The notes: a model not told the origin generated them from the sequence alone. 64,000 nt of DNA from Paenibacillus sp. JJ-100 (GCF_948329825.1 NZ_CAOJCM010000007.1:62001-126000), one strand, 5' to 3'; counted from the stretch's first letter, positions 51,944 to 60,920 are shown. Made by a program: numbers and translations.

Positions 51944-52846
51944 ATGGCGAACAAAACATTCAATGCTACACGGGGCGATAAACTGTTCGATATATTCAAT
52001 ATCCTCGCAATGACCATGGTGCTGATTGTAACACTCTACCCATTCCTTAACGTACTGGCGATCTCGCTTAATAACTCAGCAGATACGGTACGCGGTGGAA
52101 TTTACTTATGGCCTCGTGAGTTTACATTGCAGAACTACCAGACGATCTTTCAATATGAAGGTTTGCTGCAAGGTCTGAAAATCTCCATTATGCGTACGCT
52201 CGTAGGTACACTGCTTGGTCTGATCAGTTCTTCAATGATTGCTTTTACACTAAGTCGACCTGATTTTGGTCTTCGAAAGTTTGTATCCACAACTCTGGCG
52301 CTGACCATGTATTTCTCGGGTGGTCTGATTCCAGTATATATCCTGATGCGTGACCTGAACCTGATCGGTACATTCTGGGTATATGTATTGCCTGGTATGA
52401 TCAGTGCGTGGAACGTATTTATCATCCGTTCATTCATTGATGGTCTGCCGTATGCCTTGCAGGAATCGGCCAAGCTGGACGGTGCGAATGATTTCACCAT
52501 TTATTACCGTATCATTTTGCCCTTGTGTAAGCCGGTACTCGCAACGATTGCTCTGTTCTTGGCTGTAGGTCAGTGGAATGCGTGGTTTGATACGTACCTC
52601 TATAACGGCTCGAAGGCTCATCTGACAACGTTACAATACGAGCTGATGAAGGTACTGCAAAGTACACAACAAGGCTCTGGGGCCGGGCGAAATGCGAATG
52701 ATATGGCGCAGCAGATGGCACAGATATCACCCGAATCCATTAAAATGGCCATTACCATCGTAGTAACCGTCCCGATTCTTATCGTCTATCCGTTCCTGCA
52801 GAAGTACTTTGTTGGTGGTATGACGCTTGGAGCCGTAAAAGCATAG
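51944..52846 (+). CDS. ABC sugar permease LplC type, second subunit
   Basis: 300 residues, six hydrophobic segments, EAA loop ALQESAKLDGANDFTIYYRIILPLCKP. The C-terminus YFVGGMTLGAVKA is characteristic of this group. The preceding GGGAGGGGAG gives a strong start. With the first subunit it forms the channel; no ATPase is encoded nearby, so a shared MsmX-like protein must serve. Confidence 0.92.
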   Translation: MANKTFNATRGDKLFDIFNILAMTMVLIVTLYPFLNVLAISLNNSADTVRGGIYLWPREFTLQNYQTIFQYEGLLQGLKISIMRTLVGTLLGLISSSMIAFTLSRPDFGLRKFVSTTLALTMYFSGGLIPVYILMRDLNLIGTFWVYVLPGMISAWNVFIIRSFIDGLPYALQESAKLDGANDFTIYYRIILPLCKPVLATIALFLAVGQWNAWFDTYLYNGSKAHLTTLQYELMKVLQSTQQGSGAGRNANDMAQQMAQISPESIKMAITIVVTVPILIVYPFLQKYFVGGMTLGAVKA

Positions 52847-52921
52847 ACCTTCGCTCAGATGTAAAGACTGGCCTAATAATAGACGAACCCCCTATAATGG
52901 TGTACTTATATAAGAAGCTCG

Positions 52922-52982
52922 GAATATTCGATCTGCCGATACCTTGGTATGACTGCGTCAGTGCCAGCGGCAGCGAATATTC
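52922..52982 (+). ncRNA. Structured intercistronic RNA element before the first binding-protein gene
   Basis: GAATATTCG (52922-52930) and CTGCCG (52933-52938) pair with CGGCAG (52968-52973) and CGAATATTC (52974-52982), a 15-bp stem with only a two-base bulge. Inside it ATACC/GGTAT and ACTG/CAGT can form two small hairpins, giving a three-way-junction shape. AGCT on both flanks may lengthen the stem. No T-run follows. It probably protects or processes the message between permeases and binding protein; this is not a known RNA family to me. Confidence 0.5.
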
Positions 52983-53049
52983 ATGAAGCTATAGAGAGGA
53001 ACAATCAGTTCCCTACTAGACAGACATATGAACAGGGAGGATTACCATT

Positions 53050-54729
53050 ATGGCCAGTTTCAAAATGAAGTTTGCGCTGGCGCCAGTTCTAGCTTTACTT
53101 TTGCTCACAGCCTGCGATCAAAGGGGTGTAGATCAAAAGCCAGTTACGGATACAAGCGGAGCGACGTCTGACCTTACATTCGATTTTTTCAGTGTTGATC
53201 CGAAACCGAACTGGAATGGCATGCAGGATGAAGTTGGCAAAGTCATTACAGCAAAAACAGGCGTAACCCTTAACGGTGAATTTGCCGTTAGCGGAGGACA
53301 GGACAGAGTATCGCTAATGGTTGCAAGCAGAGACTTTCCTGATATCGTTTCACCCAAAGGCGAGCTTAGCAAGTTGGTGGATGCCGGAGCAATGCTGGAT
53401 CTGACAGACCTTATCGAACAACATGCTCCCAACCTGAAGAAGCTGTATGGTAATTACATGGATCGGTTGAAATATAGTAACGAGGATCAGGCAATTTATG
53501 TGTTGCCTTCGTATTATGCGGTGGATCAGAAGTACTTTGATGCTGGTGGAGGATTCGGCATTCAACATCGTGTACTGAAAGAGCTGGGATATCCCGAGGT
53601 ACGAACACTTCAGGATTATGAAAATGTACTAAGGGCATATCGTGATAAACATCCGATGACCGATGGTCAGCCGACCATTCCGTTAACGCTGGATGCAGAT
53701 AACTGGAGAATCATGATCACTGTCACGAATCCGGCTTTTCTGGCGACAGGGGCACCGGATGATGGCGAATACTACATCCATCCGGATACTCACGAAGCAA
53801 AGTTGCATTACAAACGCCCGGAGGAAAAAGAGTACTTCCGCTGGTTGAATCATATGTACAACGAAGGATTGCTTGATCAGGAAAGTTTTGTGCAAAAATC
53901 AGATCAGTATAAATCCAAGATTGCAAGTGGACGCGTGTTGGGGGTGATTGATCAGGATTGGGGCTATGCCGAAGCAGAAGATGCATTGAAATCAGCGGGT
54001 AAGGGAGAGTTAACCTATTCTCATTTCCCAGTAACATTGACTGAAGACATGAAGGATCACTCTTTTCAAGATCCCGGTTTTATGTCCGGCTGGGGGATCG
54101 GTATAACTACTGCAAATCCTGATCCGGTGCGAACGATCCAGTTTTTTGATTATCTGGCTTCTGAAGAAGGGCAGATTCTTATGAACTGGGGAATTGAAGG
54201 CAAGCACTACGAGATCAAGGACGGAAAGCGTGTTATTCCAATGGATGTACAGGATCAAAAAACAAACCATGCATCCACATTCCAGAAGGAATCCGGTATT
54301 GGACTGTACCAAAATATGTCTGGACGTTACGGAGATGGCGTGAAGGACTCTACAAATAATTATTATACGACGAACTTTCCTGAACAGATTGAAGCTGCAT
54401 ACACTGAAGCAGAGAGGGAGACTCTTGCGGCATACGGTGCATCCACATGGAAGGATCTGTTTCCGAGTGAAGAGGAGTTTCCTGTTAAACCTTGGGGGGC
54501 GGCATATGATATGCCTACTCCTGGAGACTCGGATTATAATGTCATTTCCCAGAAAACTCAGGATATTATTCGCAAACGGATACCTGAAGCTGTCTTAAGC
54601 TCACCTAAACAGTTTGATGTCATCTATGACGGCATGATCGACGAACTGAACCAGGCAGGGGCAGAAAAAATGGAAAAACAATATACAGAATGGATTCAAA
54701 ATCGCGTTCGATTGTGGAACGTTGATTAG
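53050..54729 (+). CDS. Sugar-binding lipoprotein, first of three tandem paralogues
   Basis: 559 residues. Signal peptide with lipobox LLTAC (Cys21), then the family's N-terminal strand DLTFDFFSVDPKPNWNGMQDEVG. Large LplA-type binding protein. It shares long segments with the next two proteins (for example LVDAGAMLDLTDLIE and RPEEKEYFRWLN), but is the most divergent of the three. GGGAGGA before the ATG. It is most likely the cognate receptor of the permeases upstream. Confidence 0.92.
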   Translation: MASFKMKFALAPVLALLLLTACDQRGVDQKPVTDTSGATSDLTFDFFSVDPKPNWNGMQDEVGKVITAKTGVTLNGEFAVSGGQDRVSLMVASRDFPDIVSPKGELSKLVDAGAMLDLTDLIEQHAPNLKKLYGNYMDRLKYSNEDQAIYVLPSYYAVDQKYFDAGGGFGIQHRVLKELGYPEVRTLQDYENVLRAYRDKHPMTDGQPTIPLTLDADNWRIMITVTNPAFLATGAPDDGEYYIHPDTHEAKLHYKRPEEKEYFRWLNHMYNEGLLDQESFVQKSDQYKSKIASGRVLGVIDQDWGYAEAEDALKSAGKGELTYSHFPVTLTEDMKDHSFQDPGFMSGWGIGITTANPDPVRTIQFFDYLASEEGQILMNWGIEGKHYEIKDGKRVIPMDVQDQKTNHASTFQKESGIGLYQNMSGRYGDGVKDSTNNYYTTNFPEQIEAAYTEAERETLAAYGASTWKDLFPSEEEFPVKPWGAAYDMPTPGDSDYNVISQKTQDIIRKRIPEAVLSSPKQFDVIYDGMIDELNQAGAEKMEKQYTEWIQNRVRLWNVD

Positions 54730-54767
54730 TGTTGTCCTACTTCCATTAGGATGTTTTGAAAATGAAA

Positions 54768-54791
54768 TCAAACCCGAACTATCGGGTTTGA
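54768..54791 (+). terminator. Hairpin after the first tandem binding-protein gene
   Basis: TCAAACCCGA (54768-54777) pairs perfectly with TCGGGTTTGA (54782-54791), loop ACTA. The T-run is poor, so termination may be incomplete and serve as partial readthrough or message protection. Confidence 0.6.
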
Positions 54792-54800
54792 CTATGACAG

Positions 54801-54826
54801 AAAACGTTTTAGAGAAACCGTTTTAT
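54801..54826. promoter_or_regulatory. Paired CGTTTT operator-like sites
   Basis: AAAACGTTTT (54801-54810), then GAAACCGTTTTA, a related imperfect copy about 16 bases on. They lie just before the promoter at 54844 and resemble cre/LacI-type binding sites. Confidence 0.45.
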
Positions 54827-54843
54827 ATTTTTGTATTTAGCTA

Positions 54844-54872
54844 TTGACAAGGTTTTTTTAAGGTATTATGAT
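54844..54872 (+). promoter_or_regulatory. Promoter of the second binding-protein gene
   Basis: TTGACA (54844-54849), 17 bases, TATGAT (54867-54872). This strong promoter lies within a 394-base gap and gives the second and third binding proteins their own transcript, with a leader of about 245 bases. The rest of that leader contains two cre-like sites and no gene. Confidence 0.8.
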
Positions 54873-54878
54873 TCAACT

Positions 54879-54893
54879 GTGAAAGCACTTACA
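54879..54893 (+). promoter_or_regulatory. cre-like site at the transcription start
   Basis: GTGAAAGCACTTACA differs from the cre consensus at two positions. It overlaps the predicted start of transcription, where CcpA would repress. Confidence 0.5.
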
Positions 54894-55001
54894 AAATAAA
54901 TTGGAACAGTTTAATCGATCCAAATGCAGGTGAGGAATGGAATGGTTTTAAAGTGATTGATTTATGGTAAGTCAGCGTTGCATCCGCTATCAACTGGAAA
55001 T

Positions 55002-55016
55002 TAGTAAGCGCTTATA
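55002..55016 (+). promoter_or_regulatory. TAAGCGCTTA palindrome in the leader
   Basis: The perfect palindrome TAAGCGCTTA (55005-55014) is the same as the core before the YesM gene at 44027. The surrounding 15 bases miss the cre consensus at two positions. A CcpA roadblock or local LacI-type operator is possible. Confidence 0.5.
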
Positions 55017-55123
55017 ATGTCACCGATTCTGAGAAAAACATTGGATTCACCCGGATATGGTATGAACAGGCGAGACCTGTTGTACAAATATACAGCTTCA
55101 TTTTATCCAAAGGGGGATTACAC

Positions 55124-56824
55124 ATGAAGGGCAGAACACCAAAGACATTTGCAATGCTTTTGTTGGCTAGCGCTCTTGCCGTGACAGCAGGATGCGGTAA
55201 TAGTGGGGGGAATGCAGCCTCAGAGAAACCGGTGGACACAGGTGACACAACAACGCCGATCACCTTTACTTTCTTTGGAGCAGATGCGAGTCCGAACTGG
55301 AACAACATGAAGGATGCTGTCGGGCAAGAAATTACGAAGGCAACAGGTGTTACGCTTGAAGCTGAGTATGACGTGAATAACGGTGGCGACCAGAAGATTC
55401 CGCTCATGACAGCCAGTGGTGATTACCCTGATATTATCTATCCAAAAGGAAACCTGTCGAAGCTGGTAGATGCGGGTGCAATGCTGGATTTAACTGACCT
55501 GATTGAGGAGCATGCTCCCAATCTGAAGAAAATCTATGGTGACCAGATGAACCGTCTGAAATATAGCACAGAAGATCAGGCCATCTACACGATCCCAACA
55601 AACATGGGCGTAGGCAACGTTGCATTTGATGCTACTGGCGGATTCGAGATTCAGCAGAAGGTGCTGAAAGAGCTGGGCTACCCTGAAGTGAAAACTCTCG
55701 AAGACTATGAAAATGTGCTGCGGACTTACTATGAGAAACATCCAACCATCGACGGACAACCGACCATTCCGCTCACGCTGAATGCCGATGACTGGAAGAT
55801 TATGATTACGGTTACAAATCCGGCCTTCCAGGCAACAGGTGGACCAGACGATGGTGAATATTATATTGATCCTGAGACCTATGAAGCGAAGCTGCACTAT
55901 AAACGTCCGGAGGAGAAAGAATACTTCCGCTGGCTGAACAAAATGTACAACGAAGGCCTTTTGGATAAAGATACATTCGTACAAAAGGATGATCAGTATA
56001 AGTCCAAAATCGCAAGTGGCCGCGTTCTTGGCCTGATTGACCAGGAGTGGAACTATGGCGAAGCTGAGAATGCGCTCAAATCCAAAAATAACGGCGAGAG
56101 CACGTATGCCCACTTTTCCGTCTCTCTGAACAAGGACATCGTAGATCATACCTTCCAGCCTACCGGCTTTGATGGATACGGTATCGGAATCACAACGGCT
56201 GCGAAAGATCCCGTTCGGATCATCAAGTTTATGGATTGGCTGGCTTCCGACGAAGGTCAAGTCCTCAGAAACTGGGGTGTTGAGAACCAGCACTACAAAG
56301 TGGAAAACGGGAAACGGATCGTACCGGAAGATGTTCAGGATCGCAAAATCAATGATAACTCCGCCTTCACTAAAGAGTCTGGAATTGGGATGTATAACAT
56401 CTTTAGTGCCAGATACGGTGACGGTGTGAAGGACTCCACAGACAACTACTACACAACCAACTTCCCAGAGCAGATTCAAGCTGGATACACAGCGGCTGAG
56501 AAAGAAACGTTGAAAGCCTATGGCATTACCACTTGGAAAGACTTCTTCCCGTCTGAGGATGAATTGAAGCTGAAGGATTGGGGAGCAGCATATAACATGC
56601 CTGTGCCGTCCGATACGGAGTACAATGTAACATTCCAAAAAACACAGGATATCATCCGCAAACGGATTCCAGAAGCGATTCTGGCAAAGCCGGATCAATT
56701 CGACAGTGTATATGATGGACTACTCGCTGAACTGGATAAAGCAGGTGCAGTGGAGATGGAAAAACAATACACCGTATGGATCAAGGATCGTGTATCCCTC
56801 TGGACAGGTAAAGACGTGAAATAA
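55124..56824 (+). CDS. Sugar-binding lipoprotein, second of three tandem paralogues
   Basis: 566 residues. Signal peptide with lipobox VTAGC, then a low-complexity linker and the binding domain beginning ITFTFFGADASPNWNNMKDAVG. It is nearly the same protein as the third paralogue over most of its length, for example from EEHAPNLKKIYGDQMNRLKY onward. AAGGGGGA precedes the start. Its own promoter at 54844 and cre-like sites suggest stronger or differently timed expression than the first paralogue. Confidence 0.92.
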   Translation: MKGRTPKTFAMLLLASALAVTAGCGNSGGNAASEKPVDTGDTTTPITFTFFGADASPNWNNMKDAVGQEITKATGVTLEAEYDVNNGGDQKIPLMTASGDYPDIIYPKGNLSKLVDAGAMLDLTDLIEEHAPNLKKIYGDQMNRLKYSTEDQAIYTIPTNMGVGNVAFDATGGFEIQQKVLKELGYPEVKTLEDYENVLRTYYEKHPTIDGQPTIPLTLNADDWKIMITVTNPAFQATGGPDDGEYYIDPETYEAKLHYKRPEEKEYFRWLNKMYNEGLLDKDTFVQKDDQYKSKIASGRVLGLIDQEWNYGEAENALKSKNNGESTYAHFSVSLNKDIVDHTFQPTGFDGYGIGITTAAKDPVRIIKFMDWLASDEGQVLRNWGVENQHYKVENGKRIVPEDVQDRKINDNSAFTKESGIGMYNIFSARYGDGVKDSTDNYYTTNFPEQIQAGYTAAEKETLKAYGITTWKDFFPSEDELKLKDWGAAYNMPVPSDTEYNVTFQKTQDIIRKRIPEAILAKPDQFDSVYDGLLAELDKAGAVEMEKQYTVWIKDRVSLWTGKDVK

Positions 56825-56894
56825 GTTAGATACTTCAATGAATCTAGTCTGATTTCTTAAGTTACAAGTAATCATTTTTTCTTTGAAATATACG

Positions 56895-56921
56895 GTATGC
56901 TCAGGCTTCGGCCTGTTATAC
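56895..56921 (+). other. UUCG-loop hairpin between the second and third binding-protein genes
   Basis: GTAT-gct-CAGGC-TTCG-GCCTG-tt-ATAC: a five-pair G/C-rich stem with the very stable UUCG tetraloop, extended by a four-pair outer helix. No T-run follows. It should stabilise the message ends between the two genes rather than stop transcription. Confidence 0.6.
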
Positions 56922-56954
56922 AGATAAATCTTTCACAAATAGGAGAGATAGACA

Positions 56955-58664
56955 ATGAGAGGCAGAATGAAAGGCAGAATCACAGGTAAGACACCGAAGA
57001 CGTTTGCAATGTTAATGCTTGCTAGTGCAATGTTGGTTACAGCTGGATGTGGCAATTCTGGCAGCAAGGAAACGACTGAATCTAGCGGTACCGACCCGAT
57101 TACAATCTCGTTCTTCGGTGCGGACCCAAGTCCAACCTGGAACAACATGCAGGATGCCGTAGGTAAAGAGATCACGAAACAAACAGGCGTTACGATTGAA
57201 GCAGAATATGATGTCAACAATGGTGGTGACCAAAAGGTTGCATTGATGGCAGCCAGTGGCGATTATCCAGATATGATTTTCCCAAAAGGAAACTTGTCGA
57301 AGCTGGTGGATGCAGGAGCAATGCTTGACCTTACTGATCTGATTGAAGAGCACGCTCCTAATCTCAAAAAAATCTATGGTGATCAGATGAACCGTCTGAA
57401 ATACAGTACCGAAGATCAGGCGATCTACACCATCCCGACCAATATGGGTGTAGACAACGTTGTATTTGATGCTACAGGCGGATTCGAAATCCAGCAAAAG
57501 GTATTGAAAGAACTCGGTTACCCTGAAGTGAAAACACTTGAAGATTACGAAAATGTACTTCGTGCGTATTATGAAAAGCATCCGACCATTGATGGTCAGC
57601 CAACCATTCCACTGACGCTGAATGCCGATGACTGGAAAATCATGATCACAGTCACGAATCCGGCTTTCCAAGCGACGGGCGCACCGGATGATGGTGAGTA
57701 CTACATCGACCCAGAGACATATGAAGCGAAACTGCACTACAAACGTCCAGAGGAGAAGGAGTACTTCCGCTGGCTGAACAAAATGTACAATGAAGGTCTT
57801 CTGGACAAAGATACATTTGTACAGAAGGATGATCAGTACAAATCCAAAATTGCAAGTGGTCGCGTGCTTGGTCTGATTGATCAGGAGTGGAACTATGGAG
57901 AAGCAGAGAATGCACTGAAATCTGCAGGCAAAGATGACAGCACGTATGCTCACTTCTCCGTCTCACTGAATAAGGACATCGTAGACCATACCTTCCAGCC
58001 AACGGGCTTTGATGGTTACGGCATTGGTATTACAACTTCAGCAAAAGACCCGGTTCGCATCATCAAGTTTATGGATTGGCTTGCATCCGATGAAGGCCAA
58101 GTCCTGAGAAACTGGGGAATTGAAGGAGAGCACTACAAAGTAGAAAATGGAAAACGTGTTATTCCACAGGATATTCAGGATCGCAAAGTGAACGATAATT
58201 CCGCATTCACCAAAGAAACAGGCATCGGTATGTACAATATTTTCAGTGCCAGATATGGTGATGGCGTGAAGGATTCGACAGACAACTATTATACAACCAA
58301 CTTCCCGGAGCAGATCCAGGCTGGATATACAGCAGCTGAGAAGGAAACGTTGAAAGCGTATGGCATTAACACATGGAAGGATTTCTATCCTTCTGAAGAT
58401 GATCTGAAGCTGAAAGAGTGGGGTGCAGCATATAATATGCCAGTACCTTCAGGCACAGATTACAGTGTGAAATTCCAAAAAACACAGGATATCGTTCGCA
58501 AACGGATTCCTGAAGCTGTCCTGACTTCACCAGCGAACTTTGATGCAACCTATGATGCGTTCCTGGCTGAACTGGACAAAGCTGGTGCAGTGGAGATGGA
58601 GAAACAATATACGGAATGGATCAAAGACCGTGTATCTCTCTGGACAGGTAAAGATGTAAAATAA
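56955..58664 (+). CDS. Sugar-binding lipoprotein, third of three tandem paralogues
   Basis: 569 residues. Signal peptide with lipobox LVTAGC; the sequence starts with a repeated basic motif (MRGRMKGRITGK) that lengthens the N-terminus compared with the second paralogue, and ATG 56967 is an alternative start. The binding domain is almost the same as that of the second paralogue, with changes concentrated in the linker after the lipobox and in the last 60 residues. AGGAGAGA precedes the start. A recent duplication is evident. Confidence 0.92.
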   Translation: MRGRMKGRITGKTPKTFAMLMLASAMLVTAGCGNSGSKETTESSGTDPITISFFGADPSPTWNNMQDAVGKEITKQTGVTIEAEYDVNNGGDQKVALMAASGDYPDMIFPKGNLSKLVDAGAMLDLTDLIEEHAPNLKKIYGDQMNRLKYSTEDQAIYTIPTNMGVDNVVFDATGGFEIQQKVLKELGYPEVKTLEDYENVLRAYYEKHPTIDGQPTIPLTLNADDWKIMITVTNPAFQATGAPDDGEYYIDPETYEAKLHYKRPEEKEYFRWLNKMYNEGLLDKDTFVQKDDQYKSKIASGRVLGLIDQEWNYGEAENALKSAGKDDSTYAHFSVSLNKDIVDHTFQPTGFDGYGIGITTSAKDPVRIIKFMDWLASDEGQVLRNWGIEGEHYKVENGKRVIPQDIQDRKVNDNSAFTKETGIGMYNIFSARYGDGVKDSTDNYYTTNFPEQIQAGYTAAEKETLKAYGINTWKDFYPSEDDLKLKEWGAAYNMPVPSGTDYSVKFQKTQDIVRKRIPEAVLTSPANFDATYDAFLAELDKAGAVEMEKQYTEWIKDRVSLWTGKDVK

Positions 58665-58702
58665 GAGGCATTACTCTCAGTTAAAGTTCATCCATATAAG
58701 AA

Positions 58703-58728
58703 AGGCTCTCGTTATGAGAGTCTTTTTT
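58703..58728 (+). terminator. Intrinsic terminator after the third binding-protein gene
   Basis: AGGCTCTC (58703-58710) pairs with GAGAGTCT (58716-58723), one wobble, followed by TTTTT. Confidence 0.85.
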
Positions 58729-58761
58729 ATGTACCATTGTATAGTCGTGTGATGGGAATCA

Positions 58762-58790
58762 TTGACGACATTTTTGAAATCGAATATAAT
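58762..58790 (+). promoter_or_regulatory. Promoter of bglA
   Basis: TTGACG (58762-58767), 17 bases, TATAAT (58785-58790). The beta-glucosidase therefore has its own transcript with a leader of about 170 bases. The 305-base gap contains no other gene. Confidence 0.8.
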
Positions 58791-58797
58791 CCTCTTG

Positions 58798-58812
58798 TTG
58801 TAAGCACTTGCA
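58798..58812 (+). promoter_or_regulatory. cre-like site at the bglA transcription start
   Basis: TTGTAAGCACTTGCA fits the cre consensus at all but position 9 (A for G). It overlaps the predicted transcription start, as at 12453 and 54879. Confidence 0.6.
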
Positions 58813-58897
58813 AATTAGAGAGAAGAAAGATTGTATCTACTTTTCGAAACTAACCATTCGTAGTATGGATTCATTTTTACTTTTCATGCCGAAATCG

Positions 58898-58907
58898 AAA
58901 ACGTTTT
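58898..58907. promoter_or_regulatory. AAAACGTTTT palindrome in the bglA leader
   Basis: Third copy of the palindrome seen at 50726 and 54801; here within ATCGAAAACGTTTTAGAAAA, about 60 bases before the bglA start. Confidence 0.5.
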
Positions 58908-58969
58908 AGAAAATTAAGAATGACCGCTGGATTGATAACCACGCGTCATCAGAAACGGAGGACTTATCT

Positions 58970-60316
58970 ATGACCATTTTTCAATTCCCGAAAGGTTTCC
59001 GTTGGGGGACTGCAACTGCTTCCTATCAGATTGAAGGGGCTGCACAAGAGGGCGGACGCGGAGTATCCATTTGGGATACTTTTGCACGCACGCCTGGAAA
59101 AGTGTTCAACGGTGATAATGGCGATGTCGCTTGTGACAGCTACCACCGCTATGAGGAAGATATTGAGCTAATGAAAAAGCTCGGAATCAACACTTACCGC
59201 TTTTCCATTGCATGGCCACGCATTATTCCAGACGGCGATGGTGAAATCAACCGTGAAGGCTTGGACTTCTACCATCGTTTTGTAGATGCTCTTCTAGATG
59301 CGGGAATAGAGCCGTTCCTTACCTTGTATCACTGGGATTTGCCTCAGACGCTGGAGGATGATGGGGGCTGGGGGAACCGCCGAACCGTGGATGCATTTGT
59401 GAAATATGCAGAAGTGATCTTCAAAGAGTTCTCAGGCAAAATCAAACTGTGGCTAACCTTTAATGAACCATGGTGTATCGCTTTCCTGTCTAATATGTTG
59501 GGCATCCATGCACCAGGTAATAAGGATCTGCAAACAGCGATTAATGTAGCTCATGGCCTTTTAGTTGCACACGGAAAAGCTGTTCAGTCCTTCCGTCGTA
59601 TGGGTATCACGGGACAGATTGGAATTGCTCCTAATGTATGCTGGGCTGAACCATACAGTAAGTCTCCTGAGGATCAGGCGGCATGTGACCGTTCTATTGC
59701 ACTGAACACAGACTGGTTCCTTGATCCAATCTATAAGGGTGCATACCCGCAATTTTTGGTGGACTGGTTTGCAGAGGCTGGGGCAACTGTACCAATTCAA
59801 GACGGAGATATGGAGATTATCTCACAACCGATCGACCTGTTGGGTATTAACTATTACACGATGGGGATTAACCGTTATAATCCGGAAGCTGGAGTGCTTC
59901 AGTCTGAAGAATTAAACATGGGTTTGGTTAAAACGGATATCGGTTGGCCAGTGGAATCTCGTGGCTTGTATGAATTCATGCATTACCTGCAGAAGTATGG
60001 AAATGTGGATGTTTACATTACTGAGAATGGGGCCTGCATTAATGATGATTTGGAGAATGGGAAAATTAACGATGATCGCCGCATTTCTTATTATGAGCAG
60101 CATTTAGCCCAGATTCACCGTATTATCAATGATGGTATTCATCTGAAAGGATATATGGCCTGGTCTTTAATGGATAACTTCGAATGGGCTGAAGGGTACC
60201 GCATGCGCTTTGGTTTGGTACATGTAGATTATCGTTCACTTGTAAGGACTCCCAAAGAAAGCTTCTACTGGTATCAGAACGTGATTAAGAACAATTGGCT
60301 GGAAATACGGAACTAA
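58970..60316 (+). CDS. bglA: GH1 beta-glucosidase BglA
   Basis: 448 residues, cytoplasmic. Acid/base Glu166 in TFNEP and nucleophile Glu352 in ITENG; the same length and positions as the BglA of Paenibacillus polymyxa. The N-terminal FRWGTATASYQIEGA is the GH1 signature. It hydrolyses cellobiose and other beta-glucosides and would process what the transporter brings in. GGAGG precedes the ATG; its own promoter is at 58762. Confidence 0.95.
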   Translation: MTIFQFPKGFRWGTATASYQIEGAAQEGGRGVSIWDTFARTPGKVFNGDNGDVACDSYHRYEEDIELMKKLGINTYRFSIAWPRIIPDGDGEINREGLDFYHRFVDALLDAGIEPFLTLYHWDLPQTLEDDGGWGNRRTVDAFVKYAEVIFKEFSGKIKLWLTFNEPWCIAFLSNMLGIHAPGNKDLQTAINVAHGLLVAHGKAVQSFRRMGITGQIGIAPNVCWAEPYSKSPEDQAACDRSIALNTDWFLDPIYKGAYPQFLVDWFAEAGATVPIQDGDMEIISQPIDLLGINYYTMGINRYNPEAGVLQSEELNMGLVKTDIGWPVESRGLYEFMHYLQKYGNVDVYITENGACINDDLENGKINDDRRISYYEQHLAQIHRIINDGIHLKGYMAWSLMDNFEWAEGYRMRFGLVHVDYRSLVRTPKESFYWYQNVIKNNWLEIRN

Positions 60317-60366
60317 TCGTTTTTTTAACCATATTGAGATCTTTTAATTGAGATCTCTAATATAGG

Positions 60367-60402
60367 CGGCTCTGTCGGACTTTTTTGACAGGCCGTTTTT
60401 TT
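60367..60402 (+). terminator. Intrinsic terminator after bglA
   Basis: CGGC-t-CTGTC pairs with GACAGGCCG with one bulged T, followed by a run of seven T. Confidence 0.85.
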
Positions 60403-60430
60403 CTTTTTTATTGCCATAAGGGATATCAAG

Positions 60431-60450
60431 TTCATAAACTTTTCATAAAC
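60431..60450 (+). repeat. TTCATAAAC direct repeat, 11 bases apart
   Basis: TTCATAAAC at 60431-60439 and 60442-60450. An 11-base period is the pattern bound by OmpR/PhoP-type regulators. It stands about 220 bases before the small membrane protein gene. Beyond this and the terminator the 340-base gap is AT-rich without a gene. Confidence 0.35.
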
Positions 60451-60656
60451 TGTAGTCTAGGATTCTGTTATGAAACAAGTATTTTTGGGTTATAAGAAGT
60501 GAGAGAGGATTGCAGATGGATTTGTCAATATAATTTATGGAAATAAAGTGTCTAAAATGAGAATAAAATTTGAACATTTATTGACTAAAATTCATACTGA
60601 TGTGGTATATTGATAACAGGGAAGAACTTACAAAAAGGGAAAAGGAAGTGTTTACT

Positions 60657-60920
60657 ATGGCGTCGAAGACAGCTATGGTCAGCCAATTAGAGCGTAAAGA
60701 TAAAAATATGCAAAGAGCAGTTTTGACAATGACTGTCATGGCATGGATTGCACTTATTACCGGAGTTGTGATGTGTCTGATTAACCTGAATGATTTTAAC
60801 GATCGGAACCTGGGATTAATGGTGGGTATTGGATTTCTCGTAGGTAGCGTATTTATTTACGTTATTGCCAAAGCTATTGGTCTGGTTCATACACGACGGG
60901 AAGATGAAGGCGCAGATTGA
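60657..60920 (+). CDS. Small two-helix membrane protein of unknown function (87 aa)
   Basis: Two hydrophobic segments (about 24-42 and 53-73) with a basic N-terminal part and an acidic tail. ATG 60657 follows AAAAGGAAG at a good distance; the frame opens at 60600. A weak promoter, TTGACT with TATATT, lies upstream. It stands before the quinol oxidase operon, but a terminator-like element separates them. Family not recognised. Confidence 0.7.
   Translation: MASKTAMVSQLERKDKNMQRAVLTMTVMAWIALITGVVMCLINLNDFNDRNLGLMVGIGFLVGSVFIYVIAKAIGLVHTRREDEGAD

Noticed and set aside
55490..56698. Minus-strand open frame of 402 codons inside the second binding-protein gene
   Set aside because: It lies antisense to a clear lipoprotein gene, has no ribosome site and a protein composition rich in Phe, Ile and Cys typical of antisense frames. 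A similar antisense frame (57012-57953) occurs in the near-identical third copy, as expected from the duplication.
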